Assembly (NCBI GenBank): GCA_017935745.1
Contig: JAGBGX010000009.1
Coordinates: 124,001 to 188,000 of the forward strand
DNA from: Treponema sp.
GTDB taxonomy: Bacteria; Spirochaetota; Spirochaetia; Treponematales; Treponemataceae
DNA: 64,000 nucleotides
Reading direction: 5' to 3'
Shown here: positions 25,490 to 34,637 of the stretch, piece by piece
Numbering within the stretch: the stretch's first letter is position 1
Layout of the letters: every line of letters begins with the position of its first letter
Position numbers and translations under genes: made by a program
Notes under the pieces: generated by a model
Database searches by the model: none
What the model saw: the letters and a program-made list of their open reading frames with translations, nothing else
What the model was told of the DNA's origin: nothing

Positions 25490-26971
25490 ATGGGTGTAAG
25501 TCCTAGCACGGTTTCAAGAATTACAGGTCTTGAAACACATTACAAAAACTTTAACACCGGAAATGCTGCAATGCTGCCACAACAGCTTGCAATTATTGGA
25601 CAGGGAAATGACGATGCCGTCTATTCTCTTGACAAGTACGAAATCGAGGGAAGCGCAGATGCAGTCGCACAGAAGTACGGCTACGGAAGCCCTCTTCACC
25701 TTGCGGCTTTACAGCTTTTTCCGAAAGCTGGAGCAATGGCCACATTCCCGGTTTACATTTTGCCTGTTGCAAAAGGTGCGCAGTGGACTAAGGCACAGGG
25801 CGAAATCTTTATTACTGGAGACGCCACAACAAAAGCCGGAAGCGGTACTGTTAGCGTTGGCGGTGTAGATGCTGAATTCAGCGTTGCGAAAGGCGCAACA
25901 GCTTCTGAAACTATGGCTGCCATTGTTGCTGCAATTAACGCCGTGCTTGAAATGCCGGCGGCTGCTGCTGTTACGGAAGTTTCTGGAGATGTGCCGGAGC
26001 ATATCACTTTGACTGCAAAATGGAGCGGTGTACTTGGAAATAGTATTACTATTGTTATGGATGCCGACTTACCAGGCTTGACAGTGGCAATTACCGCATT
26101 TGCAGACGGAGCAGGAACACCCGATGTTACAAGCGCACTTGAAAAAATCGGTCAAAAATGGATTACATTTGTGCTTTCTACTTTTGATTACAAAGCAGGA
26201 AGCATTCTTGATACATACCAGGCATGGGGTGAAGGACGCTGGAGCGTTTTGCAGAAAATGCCTTGTATTGTTGCGCACGGTTGTACAGATAACTATACAA
26301 CACGCACAGCAATTTCAGACGAGCGCAAAAATGATTACATTAACTTTTTGGTTCCTAGCGTTGGTTCGCCGGAATTGCCTTTTGTTGTTGCTGCAAAAGG
26401 TTTGCTTGACGATATTATCACAACAGCAGATTCAAACCCGCCGCAGAATTACAAAGGCCAGCTTAGAGGGCTTAAAGCCGGAAGCGACGATGCACAGGAA
26501 ACACCACAGATCCGCAATCAGTCCATTCATAAAGGTGCGTCAAACAATATTAAGAGCGGAAATGTTGCAGAACTGAACGACATTGTTACTTTCTATCACC
26601 CGGATTCAGAAGGCAAATATCCTGGCCGTCGCTATGTTGTAGACGCGGTTAAACTTATGAACATTGTTTATAACTGCCGCCTTATCACAGAAAGCGATGA
26701 TGTTAAGGGTGCGCCACTTGTGCCAGACGCACAGGTTACAACTAATCCGAAGGCAATCAAGCCAAAGACTGTTAAAGGCTGGTTTGCAACTCTTGCTGAT
26801 TCACTTGCAAAAAATGCAATCATCAGCGACGCAAAATTTACAAAAGAAAATTTGCAGGTTGGAATCAATAGCGAAAATCCAAAACGGCTTAATTATGTTT
26901 TCCCGTGCAAACTTTCCGGCAATGTGGAAGTTATCAGCGGTGATATTTATTTTGGTTTTTATCTTGGATAA
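25490..26971 (+). CDS. contractile tail sheath protein, Mu gpL-like
   Basis: A 494-aa protein matching phage sheath proteins: YKNFNTGNAAMLPQQLAIIG, KYGYGSPLHLAALQLFPKAG, an inserted beta domain (about residues 90-210), and a C-terminal sheath core (SENPKRLNYVFPCKLSGNVE). Its presence defines a myovirus-type contractile tail. AAAGGAGC precedes the ATG at 25490; an upstream frame extension to 25421 overlaps the previous gene and is not used. Confidence 0.9.
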   Translation: MGVSPSTVSRITGLETHYKNFNTGNAAMLPQQLAIIGQGNDDAVYSLDKYEIEGSADAVAQKYGYGSPLHLAALQLFPKAGAMATFPVYILPVAKGAQWTKAQGEIFITGDATTKAGSGTVSVGGVDAEFSVAKGATASETMAAIVAAINAVLEMPAAAAVTEVSGDVPEHITLTAKWSGVLGNSITIVMDADLPGLTVAITAFADGAGTPDVTSALEKIGQKWITFVLSTFDYKAGSILDTYQAWGEGRWSVLQKMPCIVAHGCTDNYTTRTAISDERKNDYINFLVPSVGSPELPFVVAAKGLLDDIITTADSNPPQNYKGQLRGLKAGSDDAQETPQIRNQSIHKGASNNIKSGNVAELNDIVTFYHPDSEGKYPGRRYVVDAVKLMNIVYNCRLITESDDVKGAPLVPDAQVTTNPKAIKPKTVKGWFATLADSLAKNAIISDAKFTKENLQVGINSENPKRLNYVFPCKLSGNVEVISGDIYFGFYLG

Positions 26972-26996
26972 AAACTTGTAAAAGAGAGGTGAATTT

Positions 26997-27374
26997 ATGG
27001 CAGCAGTTGGCGGCCCTGTAGAGAGCATTACTATAAACGGCAGAAACTTTGTCTGTGATAGTGAAGACGATGTTTCTATTACCCCTAAAGGCTTTAACAA
27101 CGAAGTGAAGCAGAACGGAGACGGCACAACACGCCTTGTTAAAAGCTGGCACGTTGGAAGCATTGAAGGCTTGAACATTACTATTGATGAACAGGCGGGC
27201 GACCTTGAATTCTTGCAGGATTTGCAGAACAAGTGCGAGTTTGTGCCTGTACAGTGTACGCTTGTAAACGGCGTAGTTTACAACGGTACAATGCAGATAA
27301 CAGACGCTGTGAAACTTTCAACAAAAGAAAGTACGGCAGAAGTTACGCTGAATGGCGATGTTGAAAAGTTATAA
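26997..27374 (+). CDS. tail tube protein, Mu gpM-like
   Basis: A 125-aa protein following the sheath gene. FNNEVKQNGDGTTRLVKSW and LNITIDEQAGDLEFLQDLQN fit the tail tube family. It polymerises inside the sheath. Preceded by AGAGGTG. Confidence 0.82.
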   Translation: MAAVGGPVESITINGRNFVCDSEDDVSITPKGFNNEVKQNGDGTTRLVKSWHVGSIEGLNITIDEQAGDLEFLQDLQNKCEFVPVQCTLVNGVVYNGTMQITDAVKLSTKESTAEVTLNGDVEKL

Positions 27375-27381
27375 TTTTTAA

Positions 27382-27420
27382 GGCAGGGGAAAACAAACCC
27401 CTGCCAGATTATTTTTTTTT
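27382..27420 (+). terminator. terminator between tail tube and tail chaperone genes
   Basis: GGCAGGGG and CCCCTGCC pair around an 8-nt loop and are followed by an ATT plus T9 tract. It probably makes tube protein more abundant than downstream tail proteins. Confidence 0.75.
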
Positions 27421-27431
27421 GAGGTGAACAA

Positions 27432-27875
27432 ATGGCAGACGAAAAAAAGATAACAGGCGAAACTATGAGCGCAGAACTTGCAGAACAGGAAATTGCAAGA
27501 TGGGCTGAAGACAACGACATTGATATTGTAGGCGCAGGTTTTAGCGATACAGACAAACTTGCTTTGACAATGACAAAAGAACGCCTTGTAAAATCAATGC
27601 AGCGTGGTTTTTTAAGCATAAACGACAAAGGAAACTTTGTTTATACAGTTTCGCAGAAAAGCCCTGCTGGATTTGCCGGAACAAGCGTTGAAATTGTGCC
27701 GCCAAATGGCCGCGCTTATATGGGAATTGATAACTATAAAACACAGCAGATGAACCATAAAATTGTTGCTATTTGCAGCGCAATGACAGGAAAAGACATT
27801 GGTTGGTTCTCAAATCTCTACAATACCGACTACAAAGTATTTACAGGTATTGCACAGCTTTTTATGAGTGCCTAA
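27432..27875 (+). CDS. tail assembly chaperone (Mu gp41-like position)
   Basis: A 147-aa protein between tube and tape measure. The slot and the overlapping second frame downstream match the tail assembly chaperone pair that is usually expressed with a programmed frameshift. Preceded by GAGGTG. Sequence similarity alone is not decisive. Confidence 0.7.
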   Translation: MADEKKITGETMSAELAEQEIARWAEDNDIDIVGAGFSDTDKLALTMTKERLVKSMQRGFLSINDKGNFVYTVSQKSPAGFAGTSVEIVPPNGRAYMGIDNYKTQQMNHKIVAICSAMTGKDIGWFSNLYNTDYKVFTGIAQLFMSA

Positions 27876-28090
27876 CCGTTCCTGTCGCACGAGGTGGAAG
27901 TGAAAAAAAAGTTCCGGCTTATGATGGAGTGCCGGACATGATACGGCAAATATATGTTGAATATCATTTGCCGATTCCGCCCTATGACATGACTGTTAGG
28001 GAAATTCTATTCTGGTACAAACCTTTAATACCGGAATTAACACAAACACAAAAGGAAATCAAGAAAAAGAGAAATGGCAAGCCGTTATGA
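27876..28090 (+). CDS. second-frame tail chaperone segment, probable -1 frameshift extension
   Basis: The -1 frame is open across the end of the chaperone gene and continues to 28090 (LTVPVARGGSEKKVPAYDGV and DMIRQIYVEYHLPIPPYDMT). A T5 run in CTTTTTA at 27858-27864 allows a single-tRNA slip of the TTT codon four codons before the stop, joining the frames. Alternatively translation may begin at the ATG at 27938. The tape measure start lies inside its end. Confidence 0.6.
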
Positions 28091-30686
28091 AGTTTCAACA
28101 ACATTTGCATTAGTAGACCGCGCTTCTGCCGCACTTAAAAGCATAGGGGCGAGCGGAGACGCTGTTTCTGGTCGTTTAAATGCAAGTCTGTTGAAAGCGC
28201 AAGAGCGGGTTACTGCCTTTGGCGAAACTGCAAAAGCCGCAGGAAAAATGCTTATTGGAATGGGCGTTGCGGCGGCTGGCACAGGGCTTGTTATTGCTAC
28301 AAAACAATACGCAGATTTTGATACCGCTTTACATGGAGCTGGAGCGGCTTTTAGCGATGTTGATTCTTCAGCAGCTGATTTTGAAGAACGGCTGTATGAA
28401 ATAGGTTTAAGCGCAAGAGCTGTTGCGGCTGCAACAGAGTTTGACGCAAAACAAACCGCTGATGCTATGGCTACACTGGCCCGCGCTGGTGTTGACAGTT
28501 CAAATGCTATAGCCCTTCTTCCAGGTGTTGCAGATCTTGCAACCGCAGCTTGTGTTGAAATGAATGAAGCTGTAGGAATGGCGGTCGGCGGCTTAAATGT
28601 AATGGGTATGATGAGCGACAACCCGGAAATACTAGCCCAAAATATGAAACACCTTAGCGATGTTATGGCTTACACAGCAGATAGTGCAAACATGAGCTTA
28701 ACGGATGTAAGCGAAGCTATAACCGCCGGGGGTGCGTTCTTTAAGACTGCAAACAATAATTTAAATATGTTTAGCGCAAGTTTAACAGCCCTTGCTAATA
28801 ACTCTATTGTTGGAGCTGAAGCAGGAACGCATTTGCGCAATATTATGACCAATCTTTCCGCCCCTACTGATAAAGCAGCGGAGGCGTTAAAATCAATGGG
28901 AATTGCTACAACAGATTCCAGCGGCAACCTTTTAAGTCTTTCTAATATTGTCGGACAGTTTAACAAAGCAATGGTTGGCATGGGTGACGCAGAACGAAAT
29001 GCAAACCTTTATGCTATTTTTGGAAAACAAAACATTGCAGCTTTTAACGCCCTGCTTAATACTGGAGCGAATGCGCTAGAGGGTTACGCGGCAACGGCAG
29101 CAAACTCTACAGATGCGGCCATGCAGAAAGCTGAAGCCCTACGCGGTTCTTTGCTTAATAAACTTAATGTTTTAAAAAGCGCATTAACAGAAAAAGGCTT
29201 TCAGTTTGTAGACGCTTTTGCAGGAAAAGGCGGTAATTTCATTACAGAGCTTACAGAATCAATTTCTAATTTTGATGTTACGCCGCTTGTAAATGGTCTT
29301 ACAACTGCGCTTAATGTAATTACAAAGATTGTTCAAACAGCATGGACTTTTAGAGGGGTAATAATTGCTGTTGTTGCCGCCATGACTACATGGCGATTGG
29401 TTACAGACGCTATTGTGATTGCACAAAAAGCGCATAATGTAATTACAACTGTTGCAACAGGCGCACAGATTGCCTACGCTTCAGTTATAAAAGGTTCAAC
29501 GGCTGCACAAAGCGCACTTGCTTTTGCTACGACTGGAACAAAAATTGCAACTGCTATTTTTACAATCGTTATGAAAGGTGCAGCTTTTGCTACAGGACTT
29601 ATGAGCAGCGCAGTAGGTGTTTTAAATACTCTTTTTGTTGCTACACCTATTGGTTGGATTGTTTTAGGTATAATGGCACTGATAGGGGTTATTGTTCTTT
29701 GTGTTAAACACTGGGATTCAATAAGCGCAGCGTTAAAGCGTGTCGGTGACTGGTTTGTGTGGCTTGGAACAAGCATTGCAAATTTTGCTGTAGAAGCATG
29801 GAATTCTATCATAAACTTTTTTAGCGGTGTTGGCACACGGATTGCAGAATTTGCTTCTTCAGCATGGGAAGCGATAACAGGATTTTTCACAAATTTATAC
29901 CAACGTTTTATGACTTTTTTGTTTGGTGAAAACGCCCCTGCTGTTGAAGAATTTATTGCGCAAATGTTTGAAAAGGTAGGCGCATTTTTTGCGGGGTTAT
30001 GGGAAAAGATAACTGCATTCTTTGGCAGCGTCTGGGAACATACAACCGCATTCTTTGTCACAATCGGCGAAAACATAGGCACATTTTTTGGAGGAATCTG
30101 GGAACGGACAACAACTGCTTTTGCAACAGCGACAGAGGGGATTTCTTCTTTTTTTGGAGGAATCTGGGAAAAGATAACAGGATTTTTCACTGGCATAGGT
30201 GAAACTTTAAGCGGCTGGGTTGAAACAATAAAAGGAAAATTGCAGCCACTTTTTGACTGGATCCATGGGCTTTTTAATGGCGTTGCGACAATGTGGCAGA
30301 ATGTTACGTCAGTATTCCAGGCGGAAGGAATTGTAGGCGTTTTCAAGCGCATTGGTTCGGCAATTTTAGGCTGGGTTCTTACACCTATAGAAAAAATGCT
30401 TAGAGCGTTAGACTGGATTCCTGGCATTGGTGGTACAATAGGAAGCTGGGCAGACAAGATAGCTGATATGCGCAGCGGTTTTGAGGAAAGCGCAAGTTTT
30501 GAAAGCAACCAGCAACCAATAGCCCCTATTTCTCCAGCCGAAAGAGCTGTAAATAACTACTCACGTGAGGAATCAAAAACAACTTCTAATGTAAATATTA
30601 CTCTTGATGACAAATTAAGCGCAAATGCTTATGGCAGCATTTCGCCGGGCGTTACATTACAAAAAACATCATCCGGCGCGTTCTAA
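28074..30686 (+). CDS. tail tape measure protein
   Basis: An 870-aa protein with an N-terminal TP901-type tape-measure domain (YADFDTALHGAGAAFSDVDSS, LPGVADLATAACVEMNEAVG), hydrophobic segments at about 420-560 and tandem aromatic repeats at 560-720 built on (F/I)FGGIWEKITxFF. It sets tail length. A 15-bp stretch at 30555-30569 matches the phage's 18-bp CACGTG palindrome family within coding sequence. Confidence 0.92.
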   Translation: MASRYEVSTTFALVDRASAALKSIGASGDAVSGRLNASLLKAQERVTAFGETAKAAGKMLIGMGVAAAGTGLVIATKQYADFDTALHGAGAAFSDVDSSAADFEERLYEIGLSARAVAAATEFDAKQTADAMATLARAGVDSSNAIALLPGVADLATAACVEMNEAVGMAVGGLNVMGMMSDNPEILAQNMKHLSDVMAYTADSANMSLTDVSEAITAGGAFFKTANNNLNMFSASLTALANNSIVGAEAGTHLRNIMTNLSAPTDKAAEALKSMGIATTDSSGNLLSLSNIVGQFNKAMVGMGDAERNANLYAIFGKQNIAAFNALLNTGANALEGYAATAANSTDAAMQKAEALRGSLLNKLNVLKSALTEKGFQFVDAFAGKGGNFITELTESISNFDVTPLVNGLTTALNVITKIVQTAWTFRGVIIAVVAAMTTWRLVTDAIVIAQKAHNVITTVATGAQIAYASVIKGSTAAQSALAFATTGTKIATAIFTIVMKGAAFATGLMSSAVGVLNTLFVATPIGWIVLGIMALIGVIVLCVKHWDSISAALKRVGDWFVWLGTSIANFAVEAWNSIINFFSGVGTRIAEFASSAWEAITGFFTNLYQRFMTFLFGENAPAVEEFIAQMFEKVGAFFAGLWEKITAFFGSVWEHTTAFFVTIGENIGTFFGGIWERTTTAFATATEGISSFFGGIWEKITGFFTGIGETLSGWVETIKGKLQPLFDWIHGLFNGVATMWQNVTSVFQAEGIVGVFKRIGSAILGWVLTPIEKMLRALDWIPGIGGTIGSWADKIADMRSGFEESASFESNQQPIAPISPAERAVNNYSREESKTTSNVNITLDDKLSANAYGSISPGVTLQKTSSGAF
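30555..30569 (+). repeat. partial CACGTG-family palindrome inside the tape measure gene
   Basis: AACTACTCACGTGAG matches 15 bases of the intergenic palindrome and encodes NYSRE in frame. The right arm is degenerate. Confidence 0.55.
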
Positions 30687-30688
30687 AT

Positions 30689-30699
30689 CGGTATAGCGA
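30689..30699 (+). promoter_or_regulatory. phage GGTATAGCGA element, copy 5
   Basis: CGGTATAGCGA exactly 29 nt before the ATG at 30729. A small dyad (TTTGTGC/GCACAAA) lies in the leader. Confidence 0.65.
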
Positions 30700-30728
30700 G
30701 TTTGTGCAAGCACAAATATCATTGAATC

Positions 30729-32105
30729 ATGGCTTGGAGCGATGAAATTCAAGAAGCGGCGTATAACTCACCTAGCGGAAAACGGCAGACTTTCCTTTAT
30801 GAGAATGTCAGCCGTGAAACCGATTTAAAAACAGCTTCTTTTGTTTTTCCAGAACTTGACGGGGCCTTAATTCAATCTTTAGGGCTTGGCGGCAGAACTT
30901 TTCCTTTAAAGTGTATTTTTTCCGGCGCAAACTGCAATAAAGAAGCTGATAGTTTTGAAAAGCTGCTGGAAGAGCGCGGACACGGAATTCTTGAACATCC
31001 TGTATATGGCAAAATAAATGTTGTTCCAACTGGGAAAATTAAGCGAACAGACAATCTTGTAAACGGTGCAAACGAAAGCAGCGTTGAAGTTACATTTTCT
31101 GAAACTCTTGTTGATAAAGATGAATCTACAAGTGAGGTCGCAACAGCGGACAAACTGGACGCTGCAATGGACGAATACGAGGATGCAGCTGTAGCCGATT
31201 TTGCAAATAACATTTATACAGATTCGATTGAAGATAAAATGCAGCTTCAATCCGTTATGAAAGCCAATGCGGATTCAACTTTTAAGGGTGTTGAAAAAAT
31301 GACAAAGAACGCCCCTAAAAATAAAAAACGCGGAAGCCTTTTGCAATGGTTTAATTCTGCAAAAAAATTCATAAACAGCATTATTGATAACATTGATAAA
31401 ATCGGAACATACGCTAATGAAGTTGCGCGAACAATGATTAAAATGATTCGCTATCCTTCAAAAATTGCAACAGACGCACTTTCAAAACTTACTGGCTATC
31501 AGCTGATGATTAAAGACATTGCAAACAATGTAAAAGCAGACCCATTCGGAACAAAAGCCGTTACAAATCAATGGGCAGCTACTACACTTGCATGGGGAAG
31601 TATGGTTGCAGCTTTAAGTTATGGAGTTGCAAAAACAGCGGCAGAACAGAGCATAAATCAGTCGGCCAGCGCAAGCAGTTCTGAAAATACTGCAAGTTCC
31701 AGCGATGATGATTTTGATTTTTCAGACAATGATTCAAACGGCGGATTCAAAAGCCGTGCGGATGTTCTGGAAACTGCGGCACAGATTGCAGCAACTTTTG
31801 CCGAATATAGCGCATATATTGATTCTCAAAATAAGAAAAACGCTTTTGTTGACACGGGCGAAACTTACGAAAAACTTTTGAATGTTGTTACTTATTCCTT
31901 GCGGTCACTGGAAGAAACAGCGTTCAATTTGCCTGTAACAAGAATTATAACGCTTGACCGTGACAGACAACTTTTTGAGCTTTTAACAGAATTGTACGGA
32001 AAAGACGGATTTAACAGGCAGGATCAGTTTATAAACGACAACAAACTTACAGCAGATGAAATTGTTCTAATCCCTATGGGTAGAGAGGTGCGCTATTATG
32101 CCTAA
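30729..32105 (+). CDS. DNA circularisation/tail protein, Mu gpN-like
   Basis: A 458-aa protein. The N-terminus (SDEIQEAAYNSPSGKRQTFLYENVSRE, then GGRTFPLKCIFSGANC) is the DNA circularisation N-terminal family found as gpN in Mu. It is a baseplate-proximal tail component. It begins the baseplate operon behind element copy 5 and overlaps the next gene by 8 nt. Confidence 0.85.
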   Translation: MAWSDEIQEAAYNSPSGKRQTFLYENVSRETDLKTASFVFPELDGALIQSLGLGGRTFPLKCIFSGANCNKEADSFEKLLEERGHGILEHPVYGKINVVPTGKIKRTDNLVNGANESSVEVTFSETLVDKDESTSEVATADKLDAAMDEYEDAAVADFANNIYTDSIEDKMQLQSVMKANADSTFKGVEKMTKNAPKNKKRGSLLQWFNSAKKFINSIIDNIDKIGTYANEVARTMIKMIRYPSKIATDALSKLTGYQLMIKDIANNVKADPFGTKAVTNQWAATTLAWGSMVAALSYGVAKTAAEQSINQSASASSSENTASSSDDDFDFSDNDSNGGFKSRADVLETAAQIAATFAEYSAYIDSQNKKNAFVDTGETYEKLLNVVTYSLRSLEETAFNLPVTRIITLDRDRQLFELLTELYGKDGFNRQDQFINDNKLTADEIVLIPMGREVRYYA

Positions 32106-33387
32106 AGTTCATACTGTTGCAAGTGGTGATTTGCTGTGGAAAATCAGCGTTAAATATTATGGGATTCCTGGAAAGTGGACGGACATTGTAAACGCAAATC
32201 CACAGCTTAAAGGCAGAAAAACAGCTTCAGACGGTTCGCCAATCATCCGTATTGGCGACAATCTCATTATTCCCGATACACTGGAGCCAAAAGAGAATAA
32301 AGCCCCTATACAAGCAAAACAGACTATTGTTCTGGATGAAAAGGCAAAAAAAGACCTTGCTATTTTTTGCGATGGAAAAAAGTTTACTGGCTTTACAGGA
32401 TACACGGTTGTTTGTTCGGTTGATACTTTTGACGCTTTTTCTTTTTCTTCTACCTGGGATTCCACAAACAAGGATTTGCGGGAATTATTCAGACCATTTA
32501 CTTATAAGGAATGTGAAGTTTATTTTGACGGCGATTTGATTTTTAAGGGGCGGCTTTTGCCAGCGGTTCCGAATGTTTCGCCGGATTCAAAGACTATAAC
32601 TGTGCAAGGTTATCCGCTTTGTGGTGTTCTTAATGATTCAACTTTGCCAGATTCTCTTTATCCGCCGGAATACAACGATTTGGATCTAAAGCAGATAGCA
32701 GAAAATATTGCTGGTGCATTCAGTGTAAATGTACAGGCTAAAGTTGATGTAGGAGACAGTTTCAAAAGCGTGGAAATTGCGCCGGAAGACAAGATTTTAA
32801 GTTTTCTTACAAAACTTGCCGAACAACGCGGTGTTTTTCTTTCCAATGCACAGGATGGTTCTTTGCTTATCTGGAAGCCGGAACAGGAAGAAGTAAGCGC
32901 AACTTTTAAGGAAGGTGAACAACCTTTTATTTCCTGCGTTCCGACTTTGGACGGGCAGAAAATGTACAGCCATGTAACAGGCTTTACGAAGGTTGATGCA
33001 GATAATGATTCTGAAAAATACACATTTGAAAACGATTATTTGATTAAGCACGGCGTTTTGCGCTGTTATTCAAAAGTTATGCAGGATGTTGAAGCTGGCG
33101 GACTTGAAAATGCAGTTAAAGCAATGGCCGGGCGTATGTTTGCCAGTGCGGTTAAATACACACTTACTGTTGCGGGCCATAGGGATAAAAACGGCAAACT
33201 GTACCGCAAAAATATGATGGTCAGTGTGCTTGCGCCAGACGCAGAAATTTATAAAGAAACAAAGCTGCAAGTTGATGAAGTGCAGCTGAAACGGAGCGAA
33301 AGCGAAGGCGAACAAACCGTTTTTTCTTTGGTTATTCCTGGAAGCAGAACGGGCGAATTAAACGGAGGTTTTGCATGGGAAGAATAG
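32098..33387 (+). CDS. LysM-containing baseplate hub, Mu gpP/late-control D-like
   Basis: A 429-aa protein with an N-terminal LysM-like module (VHTVASGDLLWKISVKYYG, then WTDIVNANPQLKG) fused to a phage hub domain (TVQGYPLCGVLNDSTLPDSL; LAEQRGVFLSNAQDGSLLIWK; VSVLAPDAEIYKETKLQVDEV). The hub trimer connects tube to spike. The LysM may contact peptidoglycan. Confidence 0.85.
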   Translation: MPKVHTVASGDLLWKISVKYYGIPGKWTDIVNANPQLKGRKTASDGSPIIRIGDNLIIPDTLEPKENKAPIQAKQTIVLDEKAKKDLAIFCDGKKFTGFTGYTVVCSVDTFDAFSFSSTWDSTNKDLRELFRPFTYKECEVYFDGDLIFKGRLLPAVPNVSPDSKTITVQGYPLCGVLNDSTLPDSLYPPEYNDLDLKQIAENIAGAFSVNVQAKVDVGDSFKSVEIAPEDKILSFLTKLAEQRGVFLSNAQDGSLLIWKPEQEEVSATFKEGEQPFISCVPTLDGQKMYSHVTGFTKVDADNDSEKYTFENDYLIKHGVLRCYSKVMQDVEAGGLENAVKAMAGRMFASAVKYTLTVAGHRDKNGKLYRKNMMVSVLAPDAEIYKETKLQVDEVQLKRSESEGEQTVFSLVIPGSRTGELNGGFAWEE

Positions 33388-33917
33388 GAAAACACCTTAA
33401 AGCTGAAATTGACAAATACATTGAACAGGTGATTGAAACACGCTTGAACTACAAACAGACCGCTTTAACCTTTGCCCCTAGTGGTGATGATTCACCGCCA
33501 ATTAAAGACGATAGAATTATTCTTGTAAGCATAGACGGAAACGGAAAGTTTGCCGCCGTTGGCGTTTTAACAGCTTCACAGGGAGCAAAACCCGGTGAAA
33601 AGATTTTGTATTCAAGAAATGAAGACGGCGAAGTACAGGCAGTTTTGTCACTTTTGAACGACGGCAAAGTGAAACTTGAAACGCCGGAAGAAGTGAGCGT
33701 TGCAACTGAAAAGGATTTGAAAACTGAAAGCAAGGCAAATATTGAGGTTTCAGCGTCGCAAAAAATGACACTGAAAGCGCAGCAAATGGAGCTTACAGGC
33801 GGAATGCTTAAATGCAAGGGAACTGCAACACCTAGCGGACAAGGCCCGTTCTGTGCAATTCCTGTTTGCCCTTTTACAGGTGCGCCGCAATGTGGCACGG
33901 ACGTAAGCGGAACATAA
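33375..33917 (+). CDS. baseplate spike/assembly protein, Mu gp45-like
   Basis: A 180-aa protein with an OB-fold-like first half (DDRIILVSIDGNGKFAAVGVL) and a repetitive C-terminal strand region with KLETPEEVSVATEKDLKTES typical of gpV/gp45 spikes. The terminal Cys-containing segment (CKGTATPSGQGPFCAIPVCP) may bind metal at the tip. Overlaps the hub gene. Confidence 0.78.
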   Translation: MGRIGKHLKAEIDKYIEQVIETRLNYKQTALTFAPSGDDSPPIKDDRIILVSIDGNGKFAAVGVLTASQGAKPGEKILYSRNEDGEVQAVLSLLNDGKVKLETPEEVSVATEKDLKTESKANIEVSASQKMTLKAQQMELTGGMLKCKGTATPSGQGPFCAIPVCPFTGAPQCGTDVSGT

Positions 33918-33926
33918 GGGGATTTT

Positions 33927-34160
33927 ATGGCATTAGACGGGAATAAAACAGGAAGCGCGGTTTACAACTTGATAAAAGCAACGAAAGTTTCAGACGAAGA
34001 AAGCTGTGAAAAACTGTGGCAGAAAATTGTAACAAAGATTTTTGATGACATTAAAAGCGATGCGGAAATAACAATTCCTAGCGGGCAAGTTGTTATTGCT
34101 GTTGTAGGACAAGCAACGGGAACAAAGAACCCGTCGCCTATTCAAAGCGAGATAGAATAA
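33927..34160 (+). CDS. small baseplate-operon protein
   Basis: A 77-aa protein (EESCEKLWQKIVTKIFDDIKS; SGQVVIAVVGQATGTKNPSP). Not recognised. It abuts the gp46 homologue without a gap, so it is translated with the baseplate proteins. Confidence 0.6.
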   Translation: MALDGNKTGSAVYNLIKATKVSDEESCEKLWQKIVTKIFDDIKSDAEITIPSGQVVIAVVGQATGTKNPSPIQSEIE

Positions 34161-34637
34161 ATGGATTTGAGCAAAACAGAATTTGCCGGAGATGTACTTT
34201 TAAGCGGTGTAGACGGCATAGGAAACATTGTTATAGAAGACGGACTTGTTAAAGACTGCCGTAATTTTTCTACGGCTGTTTATTTGTCTTTATTTGGCGG
34301 AAACGCAAGAGACAGCGCAGGGCGTGAAAATGATACATGGTGGGGCAACCTTGTTCCAGGAACAAAGAAAAATGAAAAGCTAGTTTCTTCTTTTTATGCG
34401 ATTGTAAACGGCTTGCCGCTTAATTCAAACAACATAAAAAAGGCGGTAGCAGCTGCAAAAGATGATTTAGGTTGGATGCTTGAAGAAGGAATTGCAGATG
34501 AAATTGAGACTGCAATTTTTGCAACAAACGCAAAAAAAGTGGAACTTATAGTTCATATAACAAAGAATGGCGCAGACGTTCTTAAAGATACATACGGCTT
34601 TCAATGGCAGGGGGCAATAGATGGCTTACGAAAATAA
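34161..34637 (+). CDS. baseplate protein, Mu gp46-like
   Basis: A 158-aa protein with FSTAVYLSLFGGNARDSAGREN and TWWGNLV, the signature of the GP46 family. It is a baseplate wedge component and overlaps the gp47 homologue. Confidence 0.85.
   Translation: MDLSKTEFAGDVLLSGVDGIGNIVIEDGLVKDCRNFSTAVYLSLFGGNARDSAGRENDTWWGNLVPGTKKNEKLVSSFYAIVNGLPLNSNNIKKAVAAAKDDLGWMLEEGIADEIETAIFATNAKKVELIVHITKNGADVLKDTYGFQWQGAIDGLRK

Noticed and set aside
28085-30508. Long antisense frames under the tape measure gene
   Set aside because: Codon-shadow frames of a real gene on the other strand.
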